Origin: Rubrobacter xylanophilus
Lineage (GTDB): Bacteria; Actinomycetota; Rubrobacteria; Rubrobacterales; Rubrobacteraceae
NCBI RefSeq assembly: GCF_007164525.1
Contig: NZ_AP019791.1
Location: forward strand, 2,095,501 to 2,159,500
DNA: 64,000 nucleotides
Direction of reading: 5' to 3'
This document shows positions 8,539 through 16,658 of this stretch, piece by piece (the first letter of the stretch is position 1; the number at the start of each line of letters is the position of its first letter). The notes beneath the pieces are model-generated. The model saw only the letters and a program-made list of their open reading frames with translations, searched no databases and was not told the origin of the DNA. The position numbers and the translations under genes are program-made.

Positions 8539-9674
8539 CCCCCGCCGGGGACGCGAGAGGGGCGGCGGTGCGGCGCGTAGGGCTCGAGGTCCAAGGCCGG
8601 CCGCTCCCCGAGGGCGAGCTCCGCGGCCAGCCTGCCGGCGTACGGTCCGATGGTGAGGCCGGAGGGCCCGAGGCCCGTCGCGACCACGAGCCTTGGGAGA
8701 GCCTCCCCCAGGGAGGGCAGGCCGTCGGGGCTCGCCGGCCGGAATCCTACCCGCACCTCGGCGAGCGTGGCGTCGGAGAGCCCGGGAGCGAGCCGCAGCG
8801 CCTCGGAGAGCACCTCGTGCACCCCGCCGGCGGTCACCCGCCGGTCGAAGCCGGCCCCATCCTCCCGGGTGGCCCCGGCCACCACCCGCTCCCCCGGGAA
8901 GGCGAGCATGTAGTGTCTCCGGAACCCCTCGACGATCGGCAGCCGGGAGGTGTCCGCGCCCGGCACGCGCAGGTGGGCGATCTGGCCGCGCTGCGGGTAG
9001 ACCGGGACGCGCAGCCCGGCCGGCCGGCAGAACTTCTCCGTCCAGGCCCCGGCCGCCGCCACGACGGCGTCGGCGGGGATCTCCTCGCCCTCCGTCCGCA
9101 CCCCGCGGACCCGCCCGCCGACGAGGAGCAGGGCGGCGGTGCCGCGCACGACGCGGGCGCCACGGCGGCGGGCGGCCCGCTCCAGCGCGTCCCGCAGCCG
9201 CCGGCCGTCCACCCGGGCGGCCCCGGAGAGATGCAGTCCCGGCAAGTCGTCGCTCAGAAAGGGAAAGAGCTCGCGGGGCTCCCCGGCAGCGAGCGCCCTC
9301 ACCTCCCCGACGTTCGCCACGCCCGCCCGGCGCAGCTCTTCGAGCCTTTGCGCGGCCTCGCCGAGCGCGGCCCTCTCGCGGTCGTCCCCGGCGACCAGCA
9401 GGGTCCCGACCGTCTCGTAGCCCGTGTCCCCCTCGCCGTCGGCGGCCAGGGCGTCGAGCAGCTCCGGGTAGTGGCCGACCGCCGGGAAGGCCAGCGCCCG
9501 CCAGGCCTCCGGGGCGTCGAACCTCAGCGCCGGACACACGATTCCGGCCCCGGCGGCCGTGGCCTGTCCGGGGAGATCCCCTTCCACCAGCACCGTCTCG
9601 GCCCCGGCGCGGGCCAGGTGGTAGGCGGCGCTGGCCCCCACCACCCCCGCGCCGACCACGACGATCCGGCTCAC
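8532..9674 (-). CDS. FAD-dependent amino acid oxidase/dehydrogenase, DadA/ThiO family
   Basis: The 380-residue protein begins with the dinucleotide-binding motif VVVGAGVVGASAAYHLARAG (GxGxxG) and ends with the family's GFRPASPDGLPSLGE and ATGLGPSGLTIGPYAG motifs that hold FAD. It should oxidise a D-amino acid, glycine or a similar amine to an imino acid in the cytoplasm. The start is GTG 9674, preceded by GGAGGGGG. It overlaps the remnant upstream and the exporter gene downstream. No thiamine genes are near, so ThiO is less likely than a catabolic role. Confidence 0.8.
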   Translation of the reverse strand: MSRIVVVGAGVVGASAAYHLARAGAETVLVEGDLPGQATAAGAGIVCPALRFDAPEAWRALAFPAVGHYPELLDALAADGEGDTGYETVGTLLVAGDDRERAALGEAAQRLEELRRAGVANVGEVRALAAGEPRELFPFLSDDLPGLHLSGAARVDGRRLRDALERAARRRGARVVRGTAALLLVGGRVRGVRTEGEEIPADAVVAAAGAWTEKFCRPAGLRVPVYPQRGQIAHLRVPGADTSRLPIVEGFRRHYMLAFPGERVVAGATREDGAGFDRRVTAGGVHEVLSEALRLAPGLSDATLAEVRVGFRPASPDGLPSLGEALPRLVVATGLGPSGLTIGPYAGRLAAELALGERPALDLEPYAPHRRPSRVPGGGW

Positions 9675-9922
9675 CGCTCCCCCTCCACCCGGACGGGGGG
9701 ATCGAAGCGGCACTCCGCGCCGCGGACCGTGGTCATCAGGGAAGGTTCGCCGGGGCGGTCGATCTTGCGTCGGAGGTGCCCGAAGCGGAGGCTCACCTCA
9801 AGATCCCAGGCTCGTAGACGCAAGGCGCTGCATGGCGCCCCGCGAATGCTCTCCCGGGTCGAGCTTTCGTGCTCCGGCGTCCGGAACATGCTCAGCTCGT
9901 CCTCTGAAACCAAGGCCTTCAC
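9671..9922 (-). pseudogene. Remnant of an OmpR/PhoB-type response regulator, middle deleted
   Basis: The 83-codon frame has a good ribosome site (TAGGAGGAAGG) before GTG 9922 and an upstream TATACT (9950-9945). Residues 1-9 (MKALVSEDE) look like the first strand and acidic pocket of a receiver domain. About 20 residues later the protein jumps to the recognition helix and wing of the winged-helix domain: SLRFGHLRRKIDRPGEP followed by TVRGAECRFDPP. Roughly 140 residues that should lie between are absent, and VGYRF has decayed to AECRF. The stop overlaps the oxidase start. I infer an internally deleted pseudogene that may still be translated. Confidence 0.65.
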
Positions 9923-10322
9923 GACCTTCCTCCTACAGACCGGAAGTATAATCGCTTCCGTCCATCGCCCGAAGGATCGACACGAGGCGGCCAAGAAGTC
10001 GCGGTAGCAACCCCGTACGATACACTGCGGCGGTCACTTCCGCCTCTGAGGCCATCCCGGTGGGAGACATCGGGACACCAGAGGATCGGAAGGCAGGCAT
10101 CACCGGATACCCGTGGTCGGCTCGAACTCCCGGCGCAAAAGAGAGAGAATACGAAAGCACCAGCGAAGAGAAGAGAGCGTCATCTGCAGGAGGAGGGAAG
10201 CAAAGAACAGTGGTCAGGTTCAGAAAGGTCTTCCCGGCGCGCGCGCTCAGAGCCCGCGACACCGCCGGCGGTACCGGGCGCAGGATGACGAGGCGTCGCC
10301 GCCGTACCAGCACCTGAGGAAG
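9923..10322. other. Intergenic stretch without a supported gene
   Basis: The 400 bases between the response-regulator remnant and the kinase hold frames of low quality that are Arg/Ser-rich and have no recognisable domain. A TATACT on the minus strand (9945-9950) sits inside the inverted repeat GGAAG-N8-CTTCC (9942-9959). It is a plausible -10 box for the remnant. Part may be an eroded 5' region of the kinase or of a sensor gene partner, but nothing proves it. Confidence 0.4.
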
Positions 10323-11168
10323 ATGCCGGAGGGCGGCCGTGCCGCCGGAGAGGGGCCGCCCCCGATGGAGCGGGGAGCCGAGGCGGCCCCCGGACACCGG
10401 GTGATCTCCCACCTGCACCGCAGCAACCACTACGACGTCTACGACGTCTTCAGCGAGGAGCGGGCCTGCCGCTGCGTCGCCAAGGTGCCGATCCCCGGAG
10501 AGGAAGGGGGGCGGGCCGCCCGGCGCCTGCTGCGGGAGGGGGCTCTCCTGCGCCGCCTCGCCCACCCGCACCTCGTGCGGGCCTACGAGGTGATCCGGGA
10601 TCCACGCCCGGCGGTCGTTCTGGAGACGCTCACGGGCGAGACCCTCTCCTACATCATAGACACCACGCCACGCCGCCTCTCGTTGCGGGAGGTGGCCTGT
10701 CTCGGGATCCACCTGTGCTCCGCCCTCCACTACCTGCACCGCCACGGCGTCCTGCATCTGGACCTCAAGCCCTCCAACATCGTCTCGGAGCGGGGCTTCG
10801 CCAAGATCCTCGACCTCAGCATCGCCCGCCCGCCCGGCAGGGCCCGCCGCGGGGCGGGAACCCTCCAGTACATGGCCCCCGAGCAGGTCCGCGGGGGAGG
10901 CCTGCTGAGCCCGGCGACCGACGTGTGGGGCATAGGCGCGGTGCTCTTCGAGGCCCTGACCGGGGAGATGCCCTTCAACCGCGAGGTCGAGGACGAAGAG
11001 GAGCCTGATACCTACGAGCAGCTCGAGCGCCGGGTAGAGCCCGTCCGCTCCCACCGGCGGGTCCCGGCGGCCCTGGCCCGGCTCGTGGAACGCTGCCTCG
11101 AGCCCGACCCCGCACAGAGACCCGCCGTGCTGGAGCTGATGCGAAAGCTCGAGCCCTTCGCCGGCTGA
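10323..11168 (+). CDS. Serine/threonine protein kinase, cytoplasmic, atypical motifs
   Basis: From ATG 10323 this gives 281 residues; ATG 10365 with GGAGAGG upstream is an equally possible start. The kinase fold is complete: Lys54 in VAKVP, catalytic loop HLDLKPSN near 143, activation segment ending MAPEQ, and a C-lobe ending PDPAQRPAVLELM. Two things are unusual. The glycine-rich loop GxGxxG is missing, and the metal-binding DFG reads DLS. HLD replaces HRD. The Asp, Lys and Asn needed for catalysis remain, so activity is possible. There is no transmembrane or PASTA segment. Confidence 0.85.
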   Translation: MPEGGRAAGEGPPPMERGAEAAPGHRVISHLHRSNHYDVYDVFSEERACRCVAKVPIPGEEGGRAARRLLREGALLRRLAHPHLVRAYEVIRDPRPAVVLETLTGETLSYIIDTTPRRLSLREVACLGIHLCSALHYLHRHGVLHLDLKPSNIVSERGFAKILDLSIARPPGRARRGAGTLQYMAPEQVRGGGLLSPATDVWGIGAVLFEALTGEMPFNREVEDEEEPDTYEQLERRVEPVRSHRRVPAALARLVERCLEPDPAQRPAVLELMRKLEPFAG

Positions 11169-11172
11169 GGAG

Positions 11173-12372
11173 CTACGTCGCTCTCCGCCGGCGGCTCGCC
11201 ACCGCGTCTATCGTGGCGGCGACGAGCAGCACCGCCCCGGTCACCATAAACTTTATCGAGGAGTCGAACGCCAGCAGGTCCATCCCGTTGGAGATCGAAC
11301 CTATGACCAGCGCCCCGAGCAGCGCCGACCAGACCGACCCCCGACCCCCCATGAGGCTCGTCCCGGCGATGACCGGCCCGGCGATGGCGTTGAGGAGGAT
11401 GTCCCCACTGCCGGAGGACTGGTTGACGGCCAGAAGCCGCGAGGCGGCCAGTATCCCGCCCGCCGCCGCGAGCGCCGAGCAGAGGGTGAAGGCGGCCACC
11501 CGTACCCGCTCGACCTTTATCCCGGCGCGCCGGGCGGCCTCAGCGTTGCCCCCGATGGCGTACAGGTAGCGCCCGAAGCGGGTCTTCTTCGTGATCAGGT
11601 GGAAGACCACCACGAAGCCCAGGAAGATGACGACCGCCAGTGGAAGCCCCCGGTCGGCGTTGAGCACGGCAACACCGGCCAGCACCGCCGCCGCCACCGC
11701 AACCACCCGGACGACCGCCGGAGCGAGCGGCCGCTCGAGACCGGCGGCGAGCTCCCTCCTGCGGCCAGAGAAGACGGCTGCGGCGTAGGCGGCTATCACG
11801 GCGGCCGCGGCGGCCCATCCCACAAGCGGCGGGAAGAAGGTCCCGGCGAGCCCGGTGATGATCGGGTCGCGCAGGTTTATGGTCCCCGTGTCGCCCAACA
11901 CGTAGAGCAGAGCCCCCTGGAAACCCAGAAGCCCGGCCAGCGTCACCACCAGCGAGTGCACCCCGAAACGGGTCACGACGAAACCGTTGAACGCCCCGAT
12001 CGCGAGCCCCACCAGGATGCCGCAGAGGATCGCCAGTATTGCGGGGAGCCCCGCCTTCACGCTCAGCACGGCCATCACCCCGGCAGCGAAGCCGCTCACC
12101 GAGCCCACCGAGAGGTCTATCTCGCCGAGCAGCAGCACGAGCACTATGCCCACGGAGATGGTGCCGACCGCGGCGATCTGGAGCATCATGTTCGTCAGGT
12201 TGACCGGGGAGAGAAAGCGAGGGTTGGCGACGGTGAAGATGGTCCAGATGGCGGCAAGCCCGACGAGCACCGGGAGCGGACCGTAGGCCCCCGGCCCGAG
12301 CCGGCCGAAGAGCCCGGTCCTGCTTCTCTCGGCTTCGGCGGTAGTGGTCTTTCTTCCTCCGGCCGCGGTCAT
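11173..12372 (-). CDS. xylH: Xylose-type sugar ABC transporter permease
   Basis: This 399-residue permease of the ribose/xylose (CUT2) family has about ten hydrophobic segments. The family motif GEIDLSVGSVSGF is near residue 85 and the loop that meets the ATPase (GGNAEAARRAGIKVERVRV) is near 275. Length matches XylH rather than the shorter RbsC. The start overlaps the ATPase stop (ATGA). It follows xylF- and xylG-like genes and a ROK regulator, which supports xylose or a related pentose as substrate. Confidence 0.87.
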   Translation of the reverse strand: MTAAGGRKTTTAEAERSRTGLFGRLGPGAYGPLPVLVGLAAIWTIFTVANPRFLSPVNLTNMMLQIAAVGTISVGIVLVLLLGEIDLSVGSVSGFAAGVMAVLSVKAGLPAILAILCGILVGLAIGAFNGFVVTRFGVHSLVVTLAGLLGFQGALLYVLGDTGTINLRDPIITGLAGTFFPPLVGWAAAAAVIAAYAAAVFSGRRRELAAGLERPLAPAVVRVVAVAAAVLAGVAVLNADRGLPLAVVIFLGFVVVFHLITKKTRFGRYLYAIGGNAEAARRAGIKVERVRVAAFTLCSALAAAGGILAASRLLAVNQSSGSGDILLNAIAGPVIAGTSLMGGRGSVWSALLGALVIGSISNGMDLLAFDSSIKFMVTGAVLLVAATIDAVASRRRRAT

Positions 12373-13163
12373 CCCGCATCCTCCTCCTCTCGGGTGCCGA
12401 ACTCGGCGCCGGTGATGGCGGCGACCACCTCCTCCTGGGTGGCGTCCCGGACGTCGAAGTCCCTCACCCGCCGCCCCAGGCGGAGCACGACGATCCGGTC
12501 GGTCACCTCGAAGACGTCGGCGAGGTTGTGGCTGATGACCACCACCCCGAGCCCGCGCTCCCGGAGGCGCCGGATGAGGGCGAGGACCTGCCGGGTCTGG
12601 GCGACGCCCAGAGCGGCGGTGGGCTCGTCCAGCAACACGACCTTCGGCTCGCCGAGCAGCGAGCGGGCTATGGCCACCGACTGCCGCTGGCCGCCGGAGA
12701 GGGCGGCCACCGGGGTGCGGACGCTCCGGATGGTGGTCACCGAGAGGGAGTCCAGGAGCTCCAGCGAACGCCGCTCCATGGAGGGCTCGTCCATCCAGCG
12801 CACCGCTCTTCCAGGACCGTCCAGCAGGCTCTCACGCCCGAGAAAGAGGTTGGCGACCACGTCCAGGTTGTCGCAGAGGGCGAGGTCCTGGTAGACGGTG
12901 GCGATGCCGAGGTTGCTGGCGTCCTGCGGACCGTTTATCTCCACACTGCGGCCCTCGAAGAGGATCTCCCCCTCGTCGGCCCGGTAGCTGCCGGAGATGA
13001 TCTTGACGAGCGTGGACTTGCCGGCCCCGTTGTCCCCGACGAGCCCCACCACCTCACCGGCGTGGACTTCGAAGTCCACGCCGGTGAGCGCCCGCACGGC
13101 ACCGAAGCTCTTGCTCACGCCCCTGAGGGCCAGCAGAGGGGCCCCATCCTGCCGCGTCGCCAT
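12369..13163 (-). CDS. xylG: Xylose-type sugar ABC transporter ATP-binding protein (single domain)
   Basis: This 264-residue ATPase has Walker [10 protein letters not shown] near residue 42, signature [15 protein letters not shown] near 150 and Walker [13 protein letters not shown] near 170. It has one nucleotide-binding domain, half the size of Escherichia coli XylG, so it probably acts as a homodimer with the permease. It starts two bases after the stop of the substrate-binding protein and overlaps the permease start. Single-domain versions are common for this family in actinobacteria. Confidence 0.87.
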   Translation of the reverse strand: MATRQDGAPLLALRGVSKSFGAVRALTGVDFEVHAGEVVGLVGDNGAGKSTLVKIISGSYRADEGEILFEGRSVEINGPQDASNLGIATVYQDLALCDNLDVVANLFLGRESLLDGPGRAVRWMDEPSMERRSLELLDSLSVTTIRSVRTPVAALSGGQRQSVAIARSLLGEPKVVLLDEPTAALGVAQTRQVLALIRRLRERGLGVVVISHNLADVFEVTDRIVVLRLGRRVRDFDVRDATQEEVVAAITGAEFGTREEEDAG

Positions 13164-13165
13164 CG

Positions 13166-14251
13166 CTACTCGACGAGCCCGGCCTCGCGGCAGGCGTCCT
13201 CGAATTCGGGGGTGCAGATCTCATCCACCGTCCAGAACTCGTCCGCGACGATGGTCTCCTCGATGTTGTCCTTCGTCACAACGACGGGCTTCAGGAGGAC
13301 CGAAGGCACCTCTTCCCGGCCGTTGTCCACGCCGGTGGTCTCGAGATCCCGCGGCAGCTCGCCGGTTCTCAGGAGCGAGACGGCCATCTCCGCCGCCGTG
13401 GTGGCCTCCTCGCGGATGGCCTTGTAGACGGTCATCCCCTGCGTTCCGGCGAGGATGCGCTGCACGGCGGCCAGCTCGGCGTCCTGCCCCGTCGTGGGCG
13501 GGATCTCCTGGAAGCCCGCCGCCCTCATCGCGGCGATGGCACCGCCCGCGGTGCCGTCGTTGGCCGCGTAGACGCCGTCTATGTTGTCGCGGCCGAGGCG
13601 GGTTATGGCCTGATCCATCTGACGCTGGGCGGCGTCGGGGCTCCAGTCGGGGGTGTCGTACTCGGCCCCGATCTCGATGCCGCTCGGGTCTATGACGCTG
13701 TGGGCGCCGCGCTTGAAGAGGGCGGCGTTGGGGTCGGTGGGGGAGCCGTTTATCATGACGATGGTGCCCCCCTCGGGGACGTTCTCGACGATCCACTGCC
13801 CCTGCAGCCGGCCGACCCGCTCGTTGTCGAAGGAGATGTAGCCGTCGAGGTCGGCGTTCTGGACGAGCCGGTCGTAGCTGAGCACCGGGATGTCGCTCTG
13901 CTTGGCCCGCTCGACGATGGCGGAGGCGGCCTCGGCGTCGACGGGGTCGAGCACCAGCACCTCGGCCCCGTTGGTGATCGCCGCCTCGGCCTGCTGCTGC
14001 TGCTTGGCGGCGTCCTGATCGGCGTTGGAGTAGAGGATCTCGCAGTCCGGGCACAGCTTCTTGACCGCCTGGGTGAAGATGGGCCGGTCGTGCCGCTCGT
14101 AGCGCGTGGTCTTGGACTCCGGGAGCAGCAGGGCTATCTTGCCTCCTCCCTCTTCCCCGCCGCCCTGACCGCCGCCGGTGCCGCAGGCGGCCAGCGCCGC
14201 GGCCAGTCCGAGGATCAGCGCCACGGACAGGATCCTCGCTGCTCTGCTCAT
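13166..14251 (-). CDS. xylF: Xylose-binding lipoprotein of ABC transporter
   Basis: The 361-residue protein has an N-terminal signal and lipobox (LAACG, Cys near residue 22), a Gly/Glu linker and a periplasmic-binding fold. Strong XylF-like segments are LSYDRLVQNADLDGYISFDN, NGSPTDPNAALFKRG and SGQDAD-like TGQDAELAAVQRILAGTQ with TVYKAI. It captures the sugar outside the membrane and delivers it to the permease. ATG 14251 is preceded by AAAGGAGAGG. It overlaps the ROK regulator's stop by four bases, so all four genes form one operon. Confidence 0.88.
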   Translation of the reverse strand: MSRAARILSVALILGLAAALAACGTGGGQGGGEEGGGKIALLLPESKTTRYERHDRPIFTQAVKKLCPDCEILYSNADQDAAKQQQQAEAAITNGAEVLVLDPVDAEAASAIVERAKQSDIPVLSYDRLVQNADLDGYISFDNERVGRLQGQWIVENVPEGGTIVMINGSPTDPNAALFKRGAHSVIDPSGIEIGAEYDTPDWSPDAAQRQMDQAITRLGRDNIDGVYAANDGTAGGAIAAMRAAGFQEIPPTTGQDAELAAVQRILAGTQGMTVYKAIREEATTAAEMAVSLLRTGELPRDLETTGVDNGREEVPSVLLKPVVVTKDNIEETIVADEFWTVDEICTPEFEDACREAGLVE

Positions 14252-15465
14252 CTGTTCGCCTCTCCTTTCGTCGTTCTCTCCGTAACTCCTTTCGGCTTCC
14301 CGCCGCGCGGCGGGGCCACGAAGCTGTCGGTCTCGCGCAGGACGAGCGCAACCCCCCCAAGGACGGTGGCCCTCGCCCCGAGCTGCCCAGGGACAACCTC
14401 GGCGGTGGCGGCGACGGGGAGCGCGCAGCGCCCGAGCGAGGCCCGCAAGGGACCGAGCAGCACCTCGCCGGCCCCACTGAGCTCGCCGTTTATGATGACC
14501 CGCTCGGGGTTGAAGAGGTTGCACAGGTTGGCAACCGCGATGCCGATGAGCCTGCCGGCGTCCTCGATCGCGCGCCGGCAGGCGGCATCCCCCTCCGCGG
14601 CGAGCCGCAGCATTCGCCCGACGGTGAGGTCCGGGCCGCGGCTGGGGCGCAGGAGCTCGAGCACGGCCGGCACCCCGGCGAGCATCTCCAAACAACCCCG
14701 GTTGCCGCAGCGGCAGATGGGCCCGTACTCGTCCATGACGGTGTGCCCGATCTCGCCGGCCGTCCCCATCGCCCCCCTGTAGAGACGCCCGTCGACGATG
14801 AGCCCCGCCCCGATGCCGTCGGAGACCACTACGCAGGCAGCATCCCTGCTCCCCCTGCCCGCCCCCCAGACGAGCTCGGCCAGAGCGGCGAGGTTGGCGT
14901 CGTTCTCCACGTACACCGGGAGCCGCAGGCGCCGCCGGAGCTCCTCCACCGGGCGCACCTCTCCCCAGCTCGGGGCGAGGCTGGAAGGGTGGATCCTGCC
15001 GGTCCCCGCCTCGAAGGGCGCGGGTAGCCCCACCCCGACCCCCACCACGCTCCCCCACCGCACCCCGGCCTCCTCCAAGACCTCCCGGACCAGCTCCGCC
15101 ACGAGATCCAGGGTCGTCGAAGGACCGTGGTCGAGCGGCAGATCCCGCCCCACCTCCGCCAGTACCTCGTGCGAGAGGTTCGCCACGGCCACCAGCACCC
15201 GCCGGTGCCCCACGTCCACCCCCACCACCACCCCGGCCTCCGGGTTGAGGCTCACCAGCACCCCGGGACGCCCCACCTGATGCCGCCTGCCGGAAGCCTC
15301 ATCTCCCTCGACCGCAAGCCCCTCGGAGATGAGCTCCCCCACGATCGTGGACACCATAGAACGCGAGAGCCCCGAAAGCCGCGCCAGATCCGCCCGCGTC
15401 AGAGGCCCCTTCTCCCGCAGAAGCTCCACCACCTGCTTCCTGCTGCCGCCCGAAACCCTCACCAT
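14248..15465 (-). CDS. ROK-family transcriptional regulator, XylR-like
   Basis: The protein of about 405 residues has an N-terminal winged helix (VELLREKGPLTRADLARLSGLSRSMVSTIVGELISEG, written here in parts: helix-turn-helix around residues 10-55) and a ROK sugar-kinase-like domain. The ROK zinc motif CRCGNRGCLE is near residue 255 and the sugar-site motif GEIGHTV just before it. I chose ATG 15465 because the promoter at 15493-15522 puts the transcript start near 15486; longer frames would begin before it. It leads the xylFGH operon and probably represses it until xylose binds. Confidence 0.85.
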   Translation of the reverse strand: MVRVSGGSRKQVVELLREKGPLTRADLARLSGLSRSMVSTIVGELISEGLAVEGDEASGRRHQVGRPGVLVSLNPEAGVVVGVDVGHRRVLVAVANLSHEVLAEVGRDLPLDHGPSTTLDLVAELVREVLEEAGVRWGSVVGVGVGLPAPFEAGTGRIHPSSLAPSWGEVRPVEELRRRLRLPVYVENDANLAALAELVWGAGRGSRDAACVVVSDGIGAGLIVDGRLYRGAMGTAGEIGHTVMDEYGPICRCGNRGCLEMLAGVPAVLELLRPSRGPDLTVGRMLRLAAEGDAACRRAIEDAGRLIGIAVANLCNLFNPERVIINGELSGAGEVLLGPLRASLGRCALPVAATAEVVPGQLGARATVLGGVALVLRETDSFVAPPRGGKPKGVTERTTKGEANR

Positions 15466-15492
15466 CCCCACACCCGCTCGCTCAATACCCGC

Positions 15493-15522
15493 AGCATACC
15501 GCCCACACGAGAGATTTGTCAA
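15493..15522 (-). promoter_or_regulatory. Promoter of the ROK-xylFGH operon
   Basis: On the minus strand TTGACA (15522-15517) and TATGCT (15498-15493) are separated by 18 bases, close to consensus. The predicted transcript starts about 20 bases before ATG 15465. Confidence 0.65.
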
Positions 15523-15536
15523 CTCATTGCACAAAA
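15514..15536. promoter_or_regulatory. Possible ROK operator overlapping the -35 box
   Basis: The stretch has imperfect inverted arms ATTTGTCAA and TTGCACAAAAT around a 4-5 base AT-rich centre. The left arm contains the -35 box of the xyl operon, so binding there would block the promoter. Autoregulation by the ROK protein is inferred from position. Confidence 0.4.
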
Positions 15537-15642
15537 TACCGATTTCAAAGCGCGTTTTTGTTCATTCATCCGTCAAACTCTTGGGGGGAAGTCGGGCCGG
15601 CGGGGCTGCAAGGAGGCCGGGCATAAACTAAACTCTCTGACC

Positions 15643-16026
15643 ATGAGCAAGGAGGCGAACAACGCGGGGCAGGGGCCGCCCTCGGTAAAGGTAGACAAGC
15701 CCTGGGGCAGGTTCGAGCAGTACACCCACAACCTCCCCTGCACGGTAAAGATCATCACGGTGGCTCCGGGAGGGACCCTCTCCCGCCAGTACCACTACAA
15801 GCGCGACGAGCTTTGGGTGGTGCTGGATCCCGGAGCGCGGGTAGAGCTGGACGACCGGGTTCTCCACCCGGAGCCGGAGGAGAAGATCTTCATCCCGCGC
15901 CAGACGGTCCACCGGCTCTCCTGCGAGGGCGAGAAGCCGGTTCGAATCCTGGAGATATCCTTTGGCGAGTTCGACGAGGAGGACATCGTCCGGCTGGAGG
16001 ACGTCTACGGCCGGGTTGGTCCGTAG
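15643..16026 (+). CDS. Cupin, mannose-6-phosphate isomerase type II-like
   Basis: The 127-residue single cupin matches the C-terminal domain of type II phosphomannose isomerase/GDP-mannose pyrophosphorylase: KPWGRFEQYT near the start, the metal-site segment GGTLSRQYHYKRDELWVVL, and the second cupin motif with His in VHRLSCEG. It lacks the nucleotidyltransferase domain, so it is probably a sugar-phosphate isomerase or binding protein. There is no ribosome site next to ATG 15643. TAAACT ends eight bases upstream, so the mRNA may be leaderless. Confidence 0.72.
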   Translation: MSKEANNAGQGPPSVKVDKPWGRFEQYTHNLPCTVKIITVAPGGTLSRQYHYKRDELWVVLDPGARVELDDRVLHPEPEEKIFIPRQTVHRLSCEGEKPVRILEISFGEFDEEDIVRLEDVYGRVGP

Positions 16027-16079
16027 CGCTCCGGCGAGGGTCCACGAGGAGGGCGGCCGCCGCGGAGAAGCCGCGTAGG

Positions 16080-16658
16080 GTGGCATGGCGCGGTAACGGA
16101 AGCTCTCCGGAGGACTTCCGGGGAGCGCTCGGTGAGGTCTGGTTCGCCCCGACCCGTTTTTTCCGGCGGCTGGATCCGGAGGGCGGGTTGCTGCGCCCGG
16201 CCCTCTTCGCCTCCCTGGTCATGTATCTAAACCTCCTCCTGGAGACTGTTCTGCAGGCCGTCTGGACCGGAGAGCTCACCTACGCTCTGCTGTACGCCCC
16301 GGTGCTGGGGTTCGTGGTCTCGGCCGTGCTCGCCCCGCTCCTCGTCGCGGGGCTGGCGGCGCTCGTGCTGGTGGTCCTCGACGGCGCCCCCTCCAGGAGG
16401 AGGTTCGCCCCCGTCTTCCGGGCGCTCGGGTACGCCTCCGGGATCGGGATCGTGCTCTGGATCCCCTACGGACCGCTGGTGGCTCTCCCCTACGGCCTGC
16501 TGGTGTCAACCGTGGCCGTGCGGGAAGCCCTGGGGCTGACCTGGGGCCGGGCGGCGCTGGGAACCCTGATACCGCTCGCCGCCGCGCTGCTGGTGGTCCT
16601 CCTGCTCACCGGCCCCGGAGAAGCCTACGACCTGCTGCGCAACCCGCCGGGAGGCTAG
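16080..16658 (+). CDS. YIP1-like integral membrane protein
   Basis: This 192-residue protein begins with a FAPTRFFRRLDPEGG segment, the typical entry of bacterial YIP1-family proteins, followed by about five hydrophobic helices (from residue 40 to 180). GTG 16080 is chosen because GGAGAAG lies nine bases upstream; longer frames overlap the cupin gene. Function is unknown; relatives are membrane proteins without enzymatic motifs. Its TAG stop interlocks with the TAG of the convergent amidohydrolase gene (CTAG). Confidence 0.65.
   Translation: MAWRGNGSSPEDFRGALGEVWFAPTRFFRRLDPEGGLLRPALFASLVMYLNLLLETVLQAVWTGELTYALLYAPVLGFVVSAVLAPLLVAGLAALVLVVLDGAPSRRRFAPVFRALGYASGIGIVLWIPYGPLVALPYGLLVSTVAVREALGLTWGRAALGTLIPLAAALLVVLLLTGPGEAYDLLRNPPGG

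Noticed and set aside
7633-9537. A long 634-codon minus-strand frame.
   Set aside because: Only the first-strand part 7633-8538 is a real transporter. The upstream half is Arg/Gly-rich and out of phase with the well-supported oxidase gene on the same strand.
15943-15953. GGTTCGAATCC, identical to a tRNA T-loop.
   Set aside because: It lies inside the cupin gene in a well-supported frame (PVRILEISFG), and no acceptor or anticodon stems can be formed around it.
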